Source: an uncultured Bacteroides sp. (GTDB lineage Bacteria > Bacteroidota > Bacteroidia > Bacteroidales > Bacteroidaceae). From it: DNA of 64,000 nucleotides. Positions within the stretch are counted from its first letter, which is position 1; each line of letters starts with the position of its first letter. The notes under the pieces were generated by a model. It was not told the origin of the DNA and ran no database searches. It saw nothing but the letters and a program-made list of their open reading frames with translations. This document shows, one piece after another, positions 56,223 through 64,000 of this stretch. The stretch is taken from assembly GCA_949296575.1 (NCBI GenBank), contig CASFPE010000013.1:1-64000 (forward strand), in the 5' to 3' direction. The position numbers and the translations under genes were made by a program.

Positions 56223-57062
56223 TTATTTGATGACAAGGGAACATCTGATTTCTTTGCCGGCTTTGAAGTTCTCGCAGATGGCTTTGCCTTCTTTCTTGCC
56301 GGCCTTGCATTCTGCGAAGGCTTCTCCTTTCAAGGCTGTGACGGTGACAGTTCCCAATGCGGTGGGAAAGACTTCCCCATCGAGCAATTCAAGGCTTTCC
56401 ACGTGGAACTTGTCGCCCGTTTTGATGCCTTGCTTCTTGCCTGCTTTTATCAGGATGACCTCTGCTGTCCCGTTCTTTTCTTCCAATATTTTCAGGAGTT
56501 TGGCGGTGACAGGGAAGTTTTTCCTGAAGTATTCGGCTATTTCGTCTTGCAGGGACATCATGGCCATCGTGACGGCGCTTTCCGGGGAGAGGCATTCATC
56601 GCTTGCTTTGCCCTCAAAGCTGGTGGCTTCCGTGCTTAATCCTGTGGCCACATCGACCACTTTCATTTGGAAAGCCACGCTTGCTTTGTAGCCTCTCACC
56701 GTGCCGTCCCCGTTCTTCATTCGGTAAACAGGTATCTTGACGATTTCTCCTGTAATCATTTTCTCTGCTGCCACGGCAATATCTTGCTCCACAAGGTTCT
56801 CGCTGTCGATGAAAGCTTCGCTCTTTTGCAGTTCCAGTTCCTGTGTGATTTTGTCGCGGCTGGTGCGGTCCACCACGCGGAAACGTTTGCTGTTGGTTAG
56901 CATTTCCACCACTTTCTCGGTCACCAAGCGGGTGTAGGGGCTGTTTTCCTTGCATGAAAACTCTGCGACTCCCACCACTTGGCGGTCGTCTTCATCGGGC
57001 TGCGCGTACCCTTTGAGGATACACGCAGCCATCATGATGGCAATAATGGCAAATTTCATCAT
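56223..57062 (-). CDS. CsgG/HfaB-like exported protein
   Basis: 279 residues with a signal peptide (IAIMMAACILKGYAQP); no lipobox is evident. The mature start VVGVAEFSCKENSPYTRLVTEKV and FRVVDRTSRDKITQELELQK match the CsgG/HfaB domain: regulation of an outer-membrane secretion channel or curli-type export. A second half (KILEEKNGTAEVILIKAGKKQ to VTVTALKGEAFAE) resembles a FlgT-C-like module. CsgG proper is a lipoprotein, so the role may differ. Confidence 0.72.
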   Translation of the reverse strand: MMKFAIIAIMMAACILKGYAQPDEDDRQVVGVAEFSCKENSPYTRLVTEKVVEMLTNSKRFRVVDRTSRDKITQELELQKSEAFIDSENLVEQDIAVAAEKMITGEIVKIPVYRMKNGDGTVRGYKASVAFQMKVVDVATGLSTEATSFEGKASDECLSPESAVTMAMMSLQDEIAEYFRKNFPVTAKLLKILEEKNGTAEVILIKAGKKQGIKTGDKFHVESLELLDGEVFPTALGTVTVTALKGEAFAECKAGKKEGKAICENFKAGKEIRCSLVIK

Positions 57063-57072
57063 TGCTTGCGGT

Positions 57073-57651
57073 TTAAAGGTTCTTGCCTGATTTCAGGGTC
57101 TCAATGATGGTGGCCACGGCTTTTGCCTGTGCCGCGCTTTCTTCCAGCAGGATTTGGGTCGCCTTCCCGCCGAACGTCACGACGGCGGTTGCCATTTTGG
57201 CTGTCTTTGCAGCCTTTGCCGCTTTCACCGGGTTCTTTTCTTTCGCCGCTCCTTCTGTCATGCTTTTGGCTTCATCAGCGGCAACTTGCAGCATGTCGGT
57301 CGCGGTCTTGATGCTGGCTGCTTCGGCTGCAACGGTCGCGGAGAACGCTATCCATTCGTCCAGGGTTGGCTTTGTGATGGTCACATCTGTCACGCCGTCC
57401 TCCGTTTCGCCGATTTGCCGTTGGTACATGTTTTCCAGTTGTGCGCTGTTGGCAATGGCCATGACGGCGGCATTCTTCACGGCATTCCCGTAAGCATCCA
57501 CGCTGGGGCTGCCGGACGGGCGGTAATCATTGCACAAGGCTTGCAGTTCTGCGGCGCGTTCCCGGCTTTTCTGGATGTCGCTTCCGATTTGTGCATGGGC
57601 TGCGCATGCCACGATGAACAGGGACATGCATGCTAAAAAACATTTTTTCAT
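57073..57651 (-). CDS. Ala-rich secreted protein of unknown function
   Basis: 192 residues with a signal peptide (ACMSLFIVACAAHAQ). The mature part is mostly helical and rich in Ala and Lys (AAKEKNPVKAAKAAKTAKMA), with a segment MYQRQIGETEDGVTDVTITK before it. No family is recognised. It is the first gene of the operon and starts directly after the structured leader. The ATG overlaps the stop of a short leader frame (ATGA), so coupling is conceivable. Confidence 0.62.
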   Translation of the reverse strand: MKKCFLACMSLFIVACAAHAQIGSDIQKSRERAAELQALCNDYRPSGSPSVDAYGNAVKNAAVMAIANSAQLENMYQRQIGETEDGVTDVTITKPTLDEWIAFSATVAAEAASIKTATDMLQVAADEAKSMTEGAAKEKNPVKAAKAAKTAKMATAVVTFGGKATQILLEESAAQAKAVATIIETLKSGKNL

Positions 57652-58038
57652 AAAATGAACAGTTGTTGTGCCTCAGAAGCCCGGTGAGGCGGTTTTTCTT
57701 TAGGATTGTCCAAGTTGCACCGCATAAAATACGTGGGCCTCCACATCCACTTGCCCGTTTCTGAGGCCCTGAGAAAGCCCTGTTGGTGAACAAATGGAGT
57801 GCCTGCCCACGCCAATATGCCGAAAGCCCCGCAAAAGTGTGCGGAGAGCATGGCGTCTCTCACGGCACACTCCGGGATATGGTTCAACATACCCGTAGCA
57901 TTCACTTCTGCCATTGTCCTTGACCAACAATTCGAAATTTCTCAGGTTTCAGAAAGCCATAAGACAAAGCATCAATGACGCTTTTATACGATGTAACGTA
58001 TCGCCCACCCATTTTTGTTGATTCCACGGCGTGAGCGA
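57652..58038 (-). promoter_or_regulatory. Long structured 5' leader (or ncRNA) of the secreted-protein operon
   Basis: About 390 nt separate the promoter from the first gene. Perfect stems occur: AGTGTGC/GCACACT (57836-57842 with 57865-57871) enclosing GAGAG/CTCTC; GGGCCTC/GAGGCCC (57735-57741 with 57763-57769); GCCTCA/TGAGGC (57670-57675 with 57685-57690); and GGGATATG/CATACCC (57874-57894). An 88-codon open frame (57648-57914, minus) crosses it and contains no family I can confirm. I therefore read it as a structured RNA. Infernal against Rfam would decide. Confidence 0.5.
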
Positions 58039-58045
58039 CATTGCG

Positions 58046-58076
58046 CAAATGTACTTAATTTTTGTCGCAACCCAAA
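58046..58076 (-). promoter_or_regulatory. Promoter of the secreted-protein operon
   Basis: On the minus strand TTTG (58076-58073), a 19-bp spacer and TACATTTG (58053-58046), an exact consensus match. It implies a transcript start near 58038. Confidence 0.75.
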
Positions 58077-58155
58077 GAAAACGCCGGATTTTTGAGGGGA
58101 TTCGGCATTTTTGTGCCTTCTGATGCGCGGAAAGTTGCGGGCAACGGCTCCGGTC

Positions 58156-58210
58156 CTTCCCGGCGTTTGGTGCAGTTTACCGGCATAAACTGCGAGTTTA
58201 TCACGGCAAA
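58156..58210. repeat. Intergenic palindromic repeat family 3, copy 3
   Basis: CTTCCCGGCGTTTGGTGCAG, then GTTTACCGGCATAAAC and CTGCGAGTTTATC, aligning with 53847-53892. It lies upstream of the mutS promoter. Confidence 0.55.
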
Positions 58211-58278
58211 CCGGGCGTTTGCCCCGGCGGATTGCTTAAATTTCCTTTTTGTTGCGCCGGGGATAAGGGGAAAAGCCG

Positions 58279-58286
58279 TACATTTG
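58279..58286 (+). promoter_or_regulatory. -7 element upstream of mutS
   Basis: TACATTTG, 24 bp before the GTG start. A TTTG at 58248-58251 is 27 bp upstream, wider than usual, so the -33 box is uncertain. Confidence 0.45.
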
Positions 58287-58310
58287 TTCCCGTAAAAACC
58301 GATTTGAGAA

Positions 58311-60926
58311 GTGGCAGAAGACATTGTTTTGACCCCGATGATGAAGCAGTTCCTTGACTTGAAGGCGAAGCACCCGGACGCTGTTTTGCTGTTCCGTTGC
58401 GGGGATTTTTATGAAACCTATTCCACGGACGCTGTCATTGCTTCCGAGATTCTGGGGATTACTTTGACCAAACGCGCCAACGGGAAGGAAAAGACCATCG
58501 AGATGGCCGGGTTTCCTTACCATGCGTTAGACACGTATCTGCCCAAATTGATAAGGGCGGGCAAGCGGGTGGCCATTTGCGACCAGTTGGAAGACCCGAA
58601 AACCACCAAGAAGCTCGTGAAGCGCGGCATCACGGAATTGGTGACGCCCGGCGTGTCCATCAACGACAACATCTTGAACTATAAGGAAAACAACTTCCTC
58701 GCTGCCGTGCATTTCGGCAAAAGCCTCTGCGGAGTGGCTTTCCTGGACATCTCCACCGGCGAGTTCCTTACGGCGGAAGGCCCCTTCGACTACGTGGACA
58801 AGCTGCTGAACAACTTCGCCCCCAAGGAAGTTCTTTTCGAGCGGGGGAAGCGCGGCGCGTTTGAAGGCAACTTCGGCGCCAAGTTCTTCACCTTCGAATT
58901 AGACGACTGGGTATTCACCGAGTCCTTTGCGAAGGAGAAACTGCTGAAGCATTTCGAGACGAAGAACCTGAAAGGCTTCGGCGTGGAACACCTGAAGAAC
59001 GGCATCATTGCCGCAGGCGCCATCCTGCAATACCTGGAGATGACGCAGCACACCAGCATCGGCCACATCACCTCCCTCTCACGCATCGAGGAGGACCGCT
59101 ACGTGCGTTTGGACAAATACACCGTGCGGAGCCTCGAACTGTTGGGGAGCATGAACGAAGGCGGCAAGAGCCTGCTCGACGTGATTGACAAGACTATCAG
59201 TCCGATGGGCGCACGCTTGCTGCGGCGCTGGCTGTTGTTCCCGCTGAAAGACGAGAAACCCATCGAGGAACGTTTGGACATCGTGGAGTACTTCTTCCGC
59301 CACCCGGACTTCAAGGAAATGGTGGAGGAGCAGCTGCATTTGATTGGCGACCTGGAACGCATCACGTCGAAAGTGGCCGTCGGAAGGGTGTCGCCCCGCG
59401 AGGTGGTGCAGTTGAAAGTGGCCCTGCAAGCCATCGAACCCGTCAAAACTGCCTGCATGGAGGCCGCCAACGACAGCATCCGCCGGATAGGGGAACAGTT
59501 GAATCTCTGCCTCTCCATCCGGGAAAGGATTGCCAAGGAAGTGAAGAACGACCCCCCGCTGCTGGCCAACAAGGGCGGAATCATCCAGGACGGCGTGAAT
59601 GCCGAATTAGACGAACTGCGCAAGATAGCCTTCTCCGGCAAGGACTATTTGCTGCAAATCCAGCAGCGCGAAAGCGAGCGGACCGGCATTCCCAGCCTGA
59701 AGATTGCCTACAACAACGTGTTCGGCTACTACATCGAGGTGAGGAACACGCACAAAGACAAGGTGCCGGAGGAATGGATACGCAAGCAAACGCTCGTGAA
59801 CGCCGAACGCTACATCACCCAAGAACTGAAAGAATACGAGGAAAAGATATTGGGCGCGGAGGACAAAATCCTCATTCTGGAGACGAAGCTCTACAACGAC
59901 CTGGTGCTGGCCTTGGCAGACTTCATCCCGGCCATCCAGATCAATGCCAACCAGATAGCGCGGCTCGATTGCCTCTTGTCCTTTGCCAACGCGGCACGCG
60001 AAAACAATTATATCCGCCCCTCGATAGATGAAAGCGACGTGTTGGACATCAGGCAGGGCCGCCATCCCGTCATCGAGAAGCAGCTTCCTTTGGGTGAAAA
60101 ATACGTGGCCAACGATGTGCATCTCGACAGTGAAAAGCAGCAAATCATCATCATTACCGGGCCGAACATGGCCGGAAAGTCAGCATTGCTGCGGCAGACG
60201 GCATTGATTACCCTCATGGCACAGGTGGGTTGCTTCGTCCCGGCGGAAAGCGCGCACATCGGGTTGGTGGACAAGATATTCACGCGAGTGGGAGCCAGCG
60301 ACAACATCTCCGTGGGCGAATCCACTTTCATGGTGGAGATGAACGAGGCGGCCGACATCCTCAACAACCTTTCGCCCCGCAGCTTGGTGCTGTTCGACGA
60401 ATTGGGGCGCGGCACTTCCACTTACGATGGCATCTCCATCGCGTGGGCCATCGTGGAATACATCCATGAATATCCCAAGGGGAAGGCGAGGACTCTGTTT
60501 GCCACTCACTACCATGAACTGAATGAAATGGAGAAATCCTTCAAACGCATCAAGAACTACAACGTGTCGGTCAAAGAAATCGATAACAAAGTCATCTTCC
60601 TGCGCAAGTTGGAAAGGGGAGGGAGCGAGCATTCCTTCGGCATCCACGTGGCCAAGATGGCGGGCATGCCGAAAAGCATCGTGAAGCGTGCCAACGAAAT
60701 TTTGCATCAATTGGAGGCAGACAACCGCCAGCAGGGCATCTCCAAAAAGCCGATGGCGGAAGTGGGGACGCATCGCGAGGGCGTGCAGTTGAGCTTCTTC
60801 CAGCTGGACGACCCCGTGCTGTGCCAGATTCGTGATGAAATCCTCTACCTCGACGTGAACAACCTGACCCCCATCGAAGCCTTGAACAAGCTGAACGATA
60901 TCAAGAAAATCGTGCAAGGGAAATGA
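58311..60926 (+). CDS. mutS: DNA mismatch repair protein MutS
   Basis: 871 residues, starting at GTG. The mismatch-binding wedge is [10 protein letters not shown] (Phe-x-Glu near residue 28). The ATPase has Walker [16 protein letters not shown], Walker [16 protein letters not shown] and [10 protein letters not shown]. All domains and the normal length are present. Close similarity to Bacteroides MutS, from memory, is the main basis for the taxon call. It is followed by a terminator; mutL is not near. Confidence 0.97.
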   Translation: MAEDIVLTPMMKQFLDLKAKHPDAVLLFRCGDFYETYSTDAVIASEILGITLTKRANGKEKTIEMAGFPYHALDTYLPKLIRAGKRVAICDQLEDPKTTKKLVKRGITELVTPGVSINDNILNYKENNFLAAVHFGKSLCGVAFLDISTGEFLTAEGPFDYVDKLLNNFAPKEVLFERGKRGAFEGNFGAKFFTFELDDWVFTESFAKEKLLKHFETKNLKGFGVEHLKNGIIAAGAILQYLEMTQHTSIGHITSLSRIEEDRYVRLDKYTVRSLELLGSMNEGGKSLLDVIDKTISPMGARLLRRWLLFPLKDEKPIEERLDIVEYFFRHPDFKEMVEEQLHLIGDLERITSKVAVGRVSPREVVQLKVALQAIEPVKTACMEAANDSIRRIGEQLNLCLSIRERIAKEVKNDPPLLANKGGIIQDGVNAELDELRKIAFSGKDYLLQIQQRESERTGIPSLKIAYNNVFGYYIEVRNTHKDKVPEEWIRKQTLVNAERYITQELKEYEEKILGAEDKILILETKLYNDLVLALADFIPAIQINANQIARLDCLLSFANAARENNYIRPSIDESDVLDIRQGRHPVIEKQLPLGEKYVANDVHLDSEKQQIIIITGPNMAGKSALLRQTALITLMAQVGCFVPAESAHIGLVDKIFTRVGASDNISVGESTFMVEMNEAADILNNLSPRSLVLFDELGRGTSTYDGISIAWAIVEYIHEYPKGKARTLFATHYHELNEMEKSFKRIKNYNVSVKEIDNKVIFLRKLERGGSEHSFGIHVAKMAGMPKSIVKRANEILHQLEADNRQQGISKKPMAEVGTHREGVQLSFFQLDDPVLCQIRDEILYLDVNNLTPIEALNKLNDIKKIVQGK

Positions 60927-60928
60927 AA

Positions 60929-60965
60929 AATCCCCGCCCGGCAAGAAGCCTGCGGGGCGGGGATT
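60929..60965. terminator. Bidirectional terminator between mutS and lgt
   Basis: AATCCCCGCCC (60929-60939) pairs with GGGCGGGGATT (60955-60965), an 11-bp GC-rich stem between convergent genes, with A-rich and T-poor flanks. Confidence 0.7.
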
Positions 60966-60981
60966 CAGTGTCTTTAAAGCA

Positions 60982-61818
60982 TCATTTGCGGGCCAGCCGC
61001 TCCAACCATTTGCCGCCTTTCATGCAGGCAACGCCTAAGATGACGAAAGGCACGCTGAGCCATTGGCCCATGTTCAGCGTCATGCCCACTTCGAATGCCT
61101 CTTGGGGCGCTTTCACAAACTCGATGAAGAAGCGGAAGGTGAACACCAGCGTCAGGCACAGCCCGAAGAAGAACCCCTTGTGGAGACGGTCCTTGCACTT
61201 CTTGTAGATGAAAAAACCGATGAAGAAAAACAAGAGGTAGGCGATGGCTTCGTAGAGTTGCGCGGGGTGGCGCGGCTCCATTCCTTCGCGGGGAAAGATG
61301 AAAGCCCAAGGCACGTCCGTCACTTTGCCCACGATTTCAGAGTTCATCAGGTTGCCGATGCGGATGCAGCAGCCCGTGGCAGGCGCGGCGAGCCCGATGT
61401 TGTCCAATACGGTGAGGAAATTCACCTTGGTTTTCCGCACATAAAGCCACAAGGCGATAATCAGGCCAATGGCACCGCCGTGGCTGGCCAACCCTTGGTA
61501 GCCGGTGAATCGAACCCCTTCGTCCGTGAACTGGATGGGAAGAATCATCTCCGCGATGTGGTGGGAGTAGTAATTCCAATCGTAGAAGATGCAATGACCC
61601 AACCGCGCTCCGATCAGCACGCCGAAGAAACAGTAGATAAAGAGCGGGTCAAACAACTTCTCAGGTATCCGTTGATCCTTGTACAGCCAGCGGACAAAGA
61701 AGTAGGCGAATGCCAATCCGATGGCCCACATGAGCGAATAATAGCGTATGCTGAACCCTCCGAGGGAGAACAACTCCGGGTCGGGAGTCCACAAGATAAA
61801 GTTCATCAGGCTGTCCAT
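60982..61818 (-). CDS. lgt: Phosphatidylglycerol-prolipoprotein diacylglyceryl transferase
   Basis: 278 residues, seven membrane helices. It adds diacylglycerol to the lipobox Cys of prolipoproteins, including those in this window. The signature [16 protein letters not shown] carries the essential His; [16 protein letters not shown] contains the phosphatidylglycerol-contacting Arg/Asn. It lies 27 bp behind ychF. Confidence 0.95.
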   Translation of the reverse strand: MDSLMNFILWTPDPELFSLGGFSIRYYSLMWAIGLAFAYFFVRWLYKDQRIPEKLFDPLFIYCFFGVLIGARLGHCIFYDWNYYSHHIAEMILPIQFTDEGVRFTGYQGLASHGGAIGLIIALWLYVRKTKVNFLTVLDNIGLAAPATGCCIRIGNLMNSEIVGKVTDVPWAFIFPREGMEPRHPAQLYEAIAYLLFFFIGFFIYKKCKDRLHKGFFFGLCLTLVFTFRFFIEFVKAPQEAFEVGMTLNMGQWLSVPFVILGVACMKGGKWLERLARK

Positions 61819-61845
61819 AAGCGTTTGTTTGGGTTTGAATGTCCG

Positions 61846-62949
61846 TTACACGTTGAAGCGGAAATGCATGATGTCGCCGTCCTGTACCACATAATCTTTG
61901 CCTTCCACCGCCAATTTCCCGGCTTCGCGCACGGCAGCTTCCGAGCCATATTTGAGGTAATCCTCGTATTTGATGACTTCCGCCCGGATGAATCCTTTCT
62001 CGAAGTCGGTGTGGATTACCCCTGCGCATTGCGGGGCTTTCCATCCTTTGTGGTAGGTCCACGCCTTCACTTCCATCTCGCCTGCGGTGATGAACGTCTC
62101 CAAGTTTAATAGATGGTAGGCCGACTTGATGAGCCTTGACACGCCTGATTCCTCCAATCCTATCTCTTGGAGGAACATTTGGCGGTCTTCATAGGTTTCC
62201 AGTTCGGCAATGTCCGCCTCCGTCTTGGCGGCCACCACCAATAGTTCCGCGTTCTCCTCCCGGATGGCCTCGCGCACCATTTCCACGTATTTGTTTCCGC
62301 TCACGGCGCTTTGTTCGTCCACGTTGCAGACATACAGCACCGGTTTGGCCGTCAGCAGGAACAGTTCCTTGGCGATTTTCTGCTCGTCTTTCGTCTCGAA
62401 TTGCACGGTGCGTGCCGACTTTCCTTGTTCCAGAGCGGTTTTGTATTGCAGCAACACTTCATAGATTTGCTTGGCGGTTTTGTCGCCGCCGGTCTGCGCT
62501 TGCTTTTGCACTTTTTGGATTCGGCTTTCGATGGTTTCCAAGTCTTTCAACTGAAGCTCCGTATCGATGATTTCTTTGTCGCGCACGGGATTGACGCTTC
62601 CGTCCACATGTGTCACATTTTCGTCGTCAAAACACCGAAGGACGTGGATGATGGCATCAGTCTCGCGGATGTTGGCCAAGAACTTGTTGCCCAATCCTTC
62701 CCCTTTGCTGGCGCCTTTCACCAATCCTGCGATGTCCACAATCTCCACCGTGGTCGGCACAATGCGCCCCGGATGGACCAATTCAGCCAGTTTGGTCAGC
62801 CGTTCGTCGGGAACAGTGATGACCCCCACGTTGGGTTCGATGGTGCAGAACGGGAAGTTGGCCGCTTGGGCTTTGGCATTCGACAAGCAATTGAAAAGGG
62901 TGGATTTGCCCACGTTGGGCAATCCTACTATGCCGCATTGTAAACTCAT
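61846..62949 (-). CDS. ychF: Redox-regulated ATPase/GTPase YchF (Obg family)
   Basis: 367 residues. The P-loop is GLPNVGKSTLFN, followed by DIAGLVKGASKGEGLGNKF; a C-terminal TGS domain ends in GDIMHFRFNV. The protein binds ATP in relatives and associates with ribosomes. A TATCTTTG box (minus, 62993-62986) lies upstream. lgt follows in the same direction. Confidence 0.95.
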   Translation of the reverse strand: MSLQCGIVGLPNVGKSTLFNCLSNAKAQAANFPFCTIEPNVGVITVPDERLTKLAELVHPGRIVPTTVEIVDIAGLVKGASKGEGLGNKFLANIRETDAIIHVLRCFDDENVTHVDGSVNPVRDKEIIDTELQLKDLETIESRIQKVQKQAQTGGDKTAKQIYEVLLQYKTALEQGKSARTVQFETKDEQKIAKELFLLTAKPVLYVCNVDEQSAVSGNKYVEMVREAIREENAELLVVAAKTEADIAELETYEDRQMFLQEIGLEESGVSRLIKSAYHLLNLETFITAGEMEVKAWTYHKGWKAPQCAGVIHTDFEKGFIRAEVIKYEDYLKYGSEAAVREAGKLAVEGKDYVVQDGDIMHFRFNV

Positions 62950-62985
62950 TATCTATATAATTTAGGTAGTCAAATATCTGTGCGG

Positions 62986-62993
62986 CAAAGATA
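62986..62993 (-). promoter_or_regulatory. -7 element of ychF
   Basis: TATCTTTG on the minus strand, 37 bp before the ATG. No clear -33 box. Confidence 0.45.
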
Positions 62994-63019
62994 AGGCTTT
63001 TCTTCCTATTTCTGCGCCA

Positions 63020-64000
63020 TCATGCCGCTTTCCTTTCGCATTTTTTTGCAAAGGCAGCCAGCAGGATGAAGCCGGTGAATGCCACCGGGGCACCGATAAG
63101 CGCGGGGTACTGGTAGCCGAATCCTGCCTGCAAAGGAAGGCCGCCCACGTAGGCTCCAACGGCATTTCCGAGGTTGAACGCCACTTGTATGCAGGCCGCT
63201 CCCAGCAATTCGCCGCCCTTCGAGAAGTGGATGATGGAGATTTGCTGCGGGCTCGACACGGCAAACAACCCGGTGGTGCACACGCACATCAAGGCGGCCG
63301 ATACCCAATGGATGTGTCCGAAGAAGAATATCCCGATAAGCGCGAGGCAAATAATCAGTTGGGTGGTGGAGGCCACACGCCCAGGTGTGTAGCGGTCAGC
63401 CAGTCGTCCGCCCGCCAAGTTGCCCACGACCATGCCGAATCCTGCCAACACCATCAGCAGGCTGATGCTTTCGGCGGAGAAGCCGGACACTTGCGTCAGC
63501 AGGGGATTAATGTAACTGTACCAGCAGAACACGCCGCCGTTGCCCATCATTGTCCCGCCGAGGATGAGCCAAGGCGCTTTGGTTTTCAGGAAGCGGAACT
63601 GTCCCTTGAAGCCGGTGTCCGGCAAGTTTTCCACTTGCGGCACCCATTTCCAGATGTAATAGACGACAAGGACGGCCCACACGGCCACCAAAAGGAACGT
63701 CAGCCGCCACGACAACAGCGTGCTGAGCGACGTGCCTAAGGGAACGCCGAACAGGTTGGCCACCGTCATTCCTGCTATCATGATGGACACGGCTTCCGAA
63801 CCTTTCCCCTTGTCGGCCAGCTTCTCTGCCACGATGGATGCCACGCCGAAGTAAGCTCCATGCGGAAGGCCGGAGATGAACCTTGCGGCCAGCATGCAAT
63901 AATAATTGGGGGAGAGGGCCGCCAGGAGGTTACCCGCCATCATGAGGATGCCGAGCAGCAGCAGTATTTTCTTCATCTGCATCTTGCGGGCCAAGGTGAG
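63020..64000 (-). CDS. MFS transporter (AraJ-like efflux family), partial
   Basis: The minus strand is open from the right edge to the stop at 63020, giving 327 residues; the first 60-70 residues lie outside. At least nine membrane helices are visible. The conserved MFS motif of the DHA1/AraJ group is seen as ARFISGLPHGAYFGVAS. A mid-protein loop (KWVPQVENLPDTGFKGQF) divides the halves, and GGRLADRYTPGRV is the second-half copy of the loop motif. The substrate is unknown: sugar or drug efflux. Confidence 0.88.
   Translation of the reverse strand, partial: LTLARKMQMKKILLLLGILMMAGNLLAALSPNYYCMLAARFISGLPHGAYFGVASIVAEKLADKGKGSEAVSIMIAGMTVANLFGVPLGTSLSTLLSWRLTFLLVAVWAVLVVYYIWKWVPQVENLPDTGFKGQFRFLKTKAPWLILGGTMMGNGGVFCWYSYINPLLTQVSGFSAESISLLMVLAGFGMVVGNLAGGRLADRYTPGRVASTTQLIICLALIGIFFFGHIHWVSAALMCVCTTGLFAVSSPQQISIIHFSKGGELLGAACIQVAFNLGNAVGAYVGGLPLQAGFGYQYPALIGAPVAFTGFILLAAFAKKCERKAA

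Noticed and set aside
57670..57700. Terminator reading on the plus strand (stem plus T-run)
   Set aside because: No plus-strand transcript is known to enter here; the stem fits better as part of the minus-strand leader.
57648..57914. An 88-codon minus-strand frame in the leader, overlapping the first operon gene
   Set aside because: No signal, domain or family I can verify; it crosses strong RNA stems. I keep it as part of the leader. It could be revived if codon-level conservation is found.
1..64000. tRNA, rRNA, CRISPR array, IS element, prophage, origin
   Set aside because: Searched for by eye in all gaps; none seen. A tool such as tRNAscan-SE or ISfinder could overturn this.

Overview
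The window is a 64 kb chromosomal segment of a Bacteroidales bacterium, most likely Bacteroidaceae (Bacteroides/Phocaeicola-like), with a GC content that looks close to 50%. The evidence is the gene set (DUF2023 after flavodoxin, DUF4294, DUF2851, DUF3108, Big_5 lipoprotein, two signal peptidases next to WbqC, purN/acpP/fabF/rnc order), a MutS that I remember as very close to Bacteroides MutS, and promoters of the Bacteroidota type (TTTG, 19-20 bp, TAnnTTTG). No rRNA, tRNA, CRISPR array, prophage or insertion sequence was seen. Both edges cut genes: rnr on the left and an MFS transporter on the right.

1-6.2 kb: rnr (partial); a CDF metal exporter plus an SDR protein; then a divergent pair made of a hemerythrin (ScdA/RIC-like)-LuxR operon on the minus strand and flavodoxin-DUF2023 on the plus strand. 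Their shared promoter region holds four evenly phased 7-2-7 heptamer dyads. 6.2-13.1 kb: a minus-strand operon reading porin, imelysin, di-heme DUF1111 oxidoreductase, CcsB/CcsA fusion, which looks like an iron or redox system. Its promoter carries two more of the same dyads, so flavodoxin, hemerythrin and the imelysin operon may form one regulon.

13.1-25.7 kb: dipeptide epimerase and purN on the minus strand; acpP-fabF-rnc; a GH3 synthetase followed by a TonB-receptor-like barrel whose signal peptide is out of frame at a T8 tract; a lipoprotein; TPM-LemA; cysS; a thioesterase. 25.7-44.3 kb: envelope and housekeeping genes (DUF3108, Big_5, DUF2851, an unknown barrel, dapB, two lepB paralogues, wbqC, M16 peptidase, LOG, PfkB, DEAD-box helicase, radical SAM, an HHH-barrel/PorV-like pair).

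44.3-53.7 kb: DUF4294, SpoU methyltransferase, nadA, then a minus-strand run of leuS, yitT, rdgB and a PorZ-like T9SS propeller. This stretch is noticeably more AT-rich around nadA and porZ. 53.7-58.1 kb: a five-gene minus-strand operon of secreted proteins (CsgG-like, DUF6175-like and three unassigned) behind a roughly 390-nt structured leader; I consider it the best candidate for an undescribed system. 58.3-64 kb: mutS, lgt, ychF and the MFS transporter.

Several intergenic regions share sequence: a 21-bp tandem element at 22.0 and 36.6 kb, an approximately 90-bp element at 31.1 and 41.3 kb, and a palindromic element at 31.3, 53.9 and 58.2 kb. No gene explains these.
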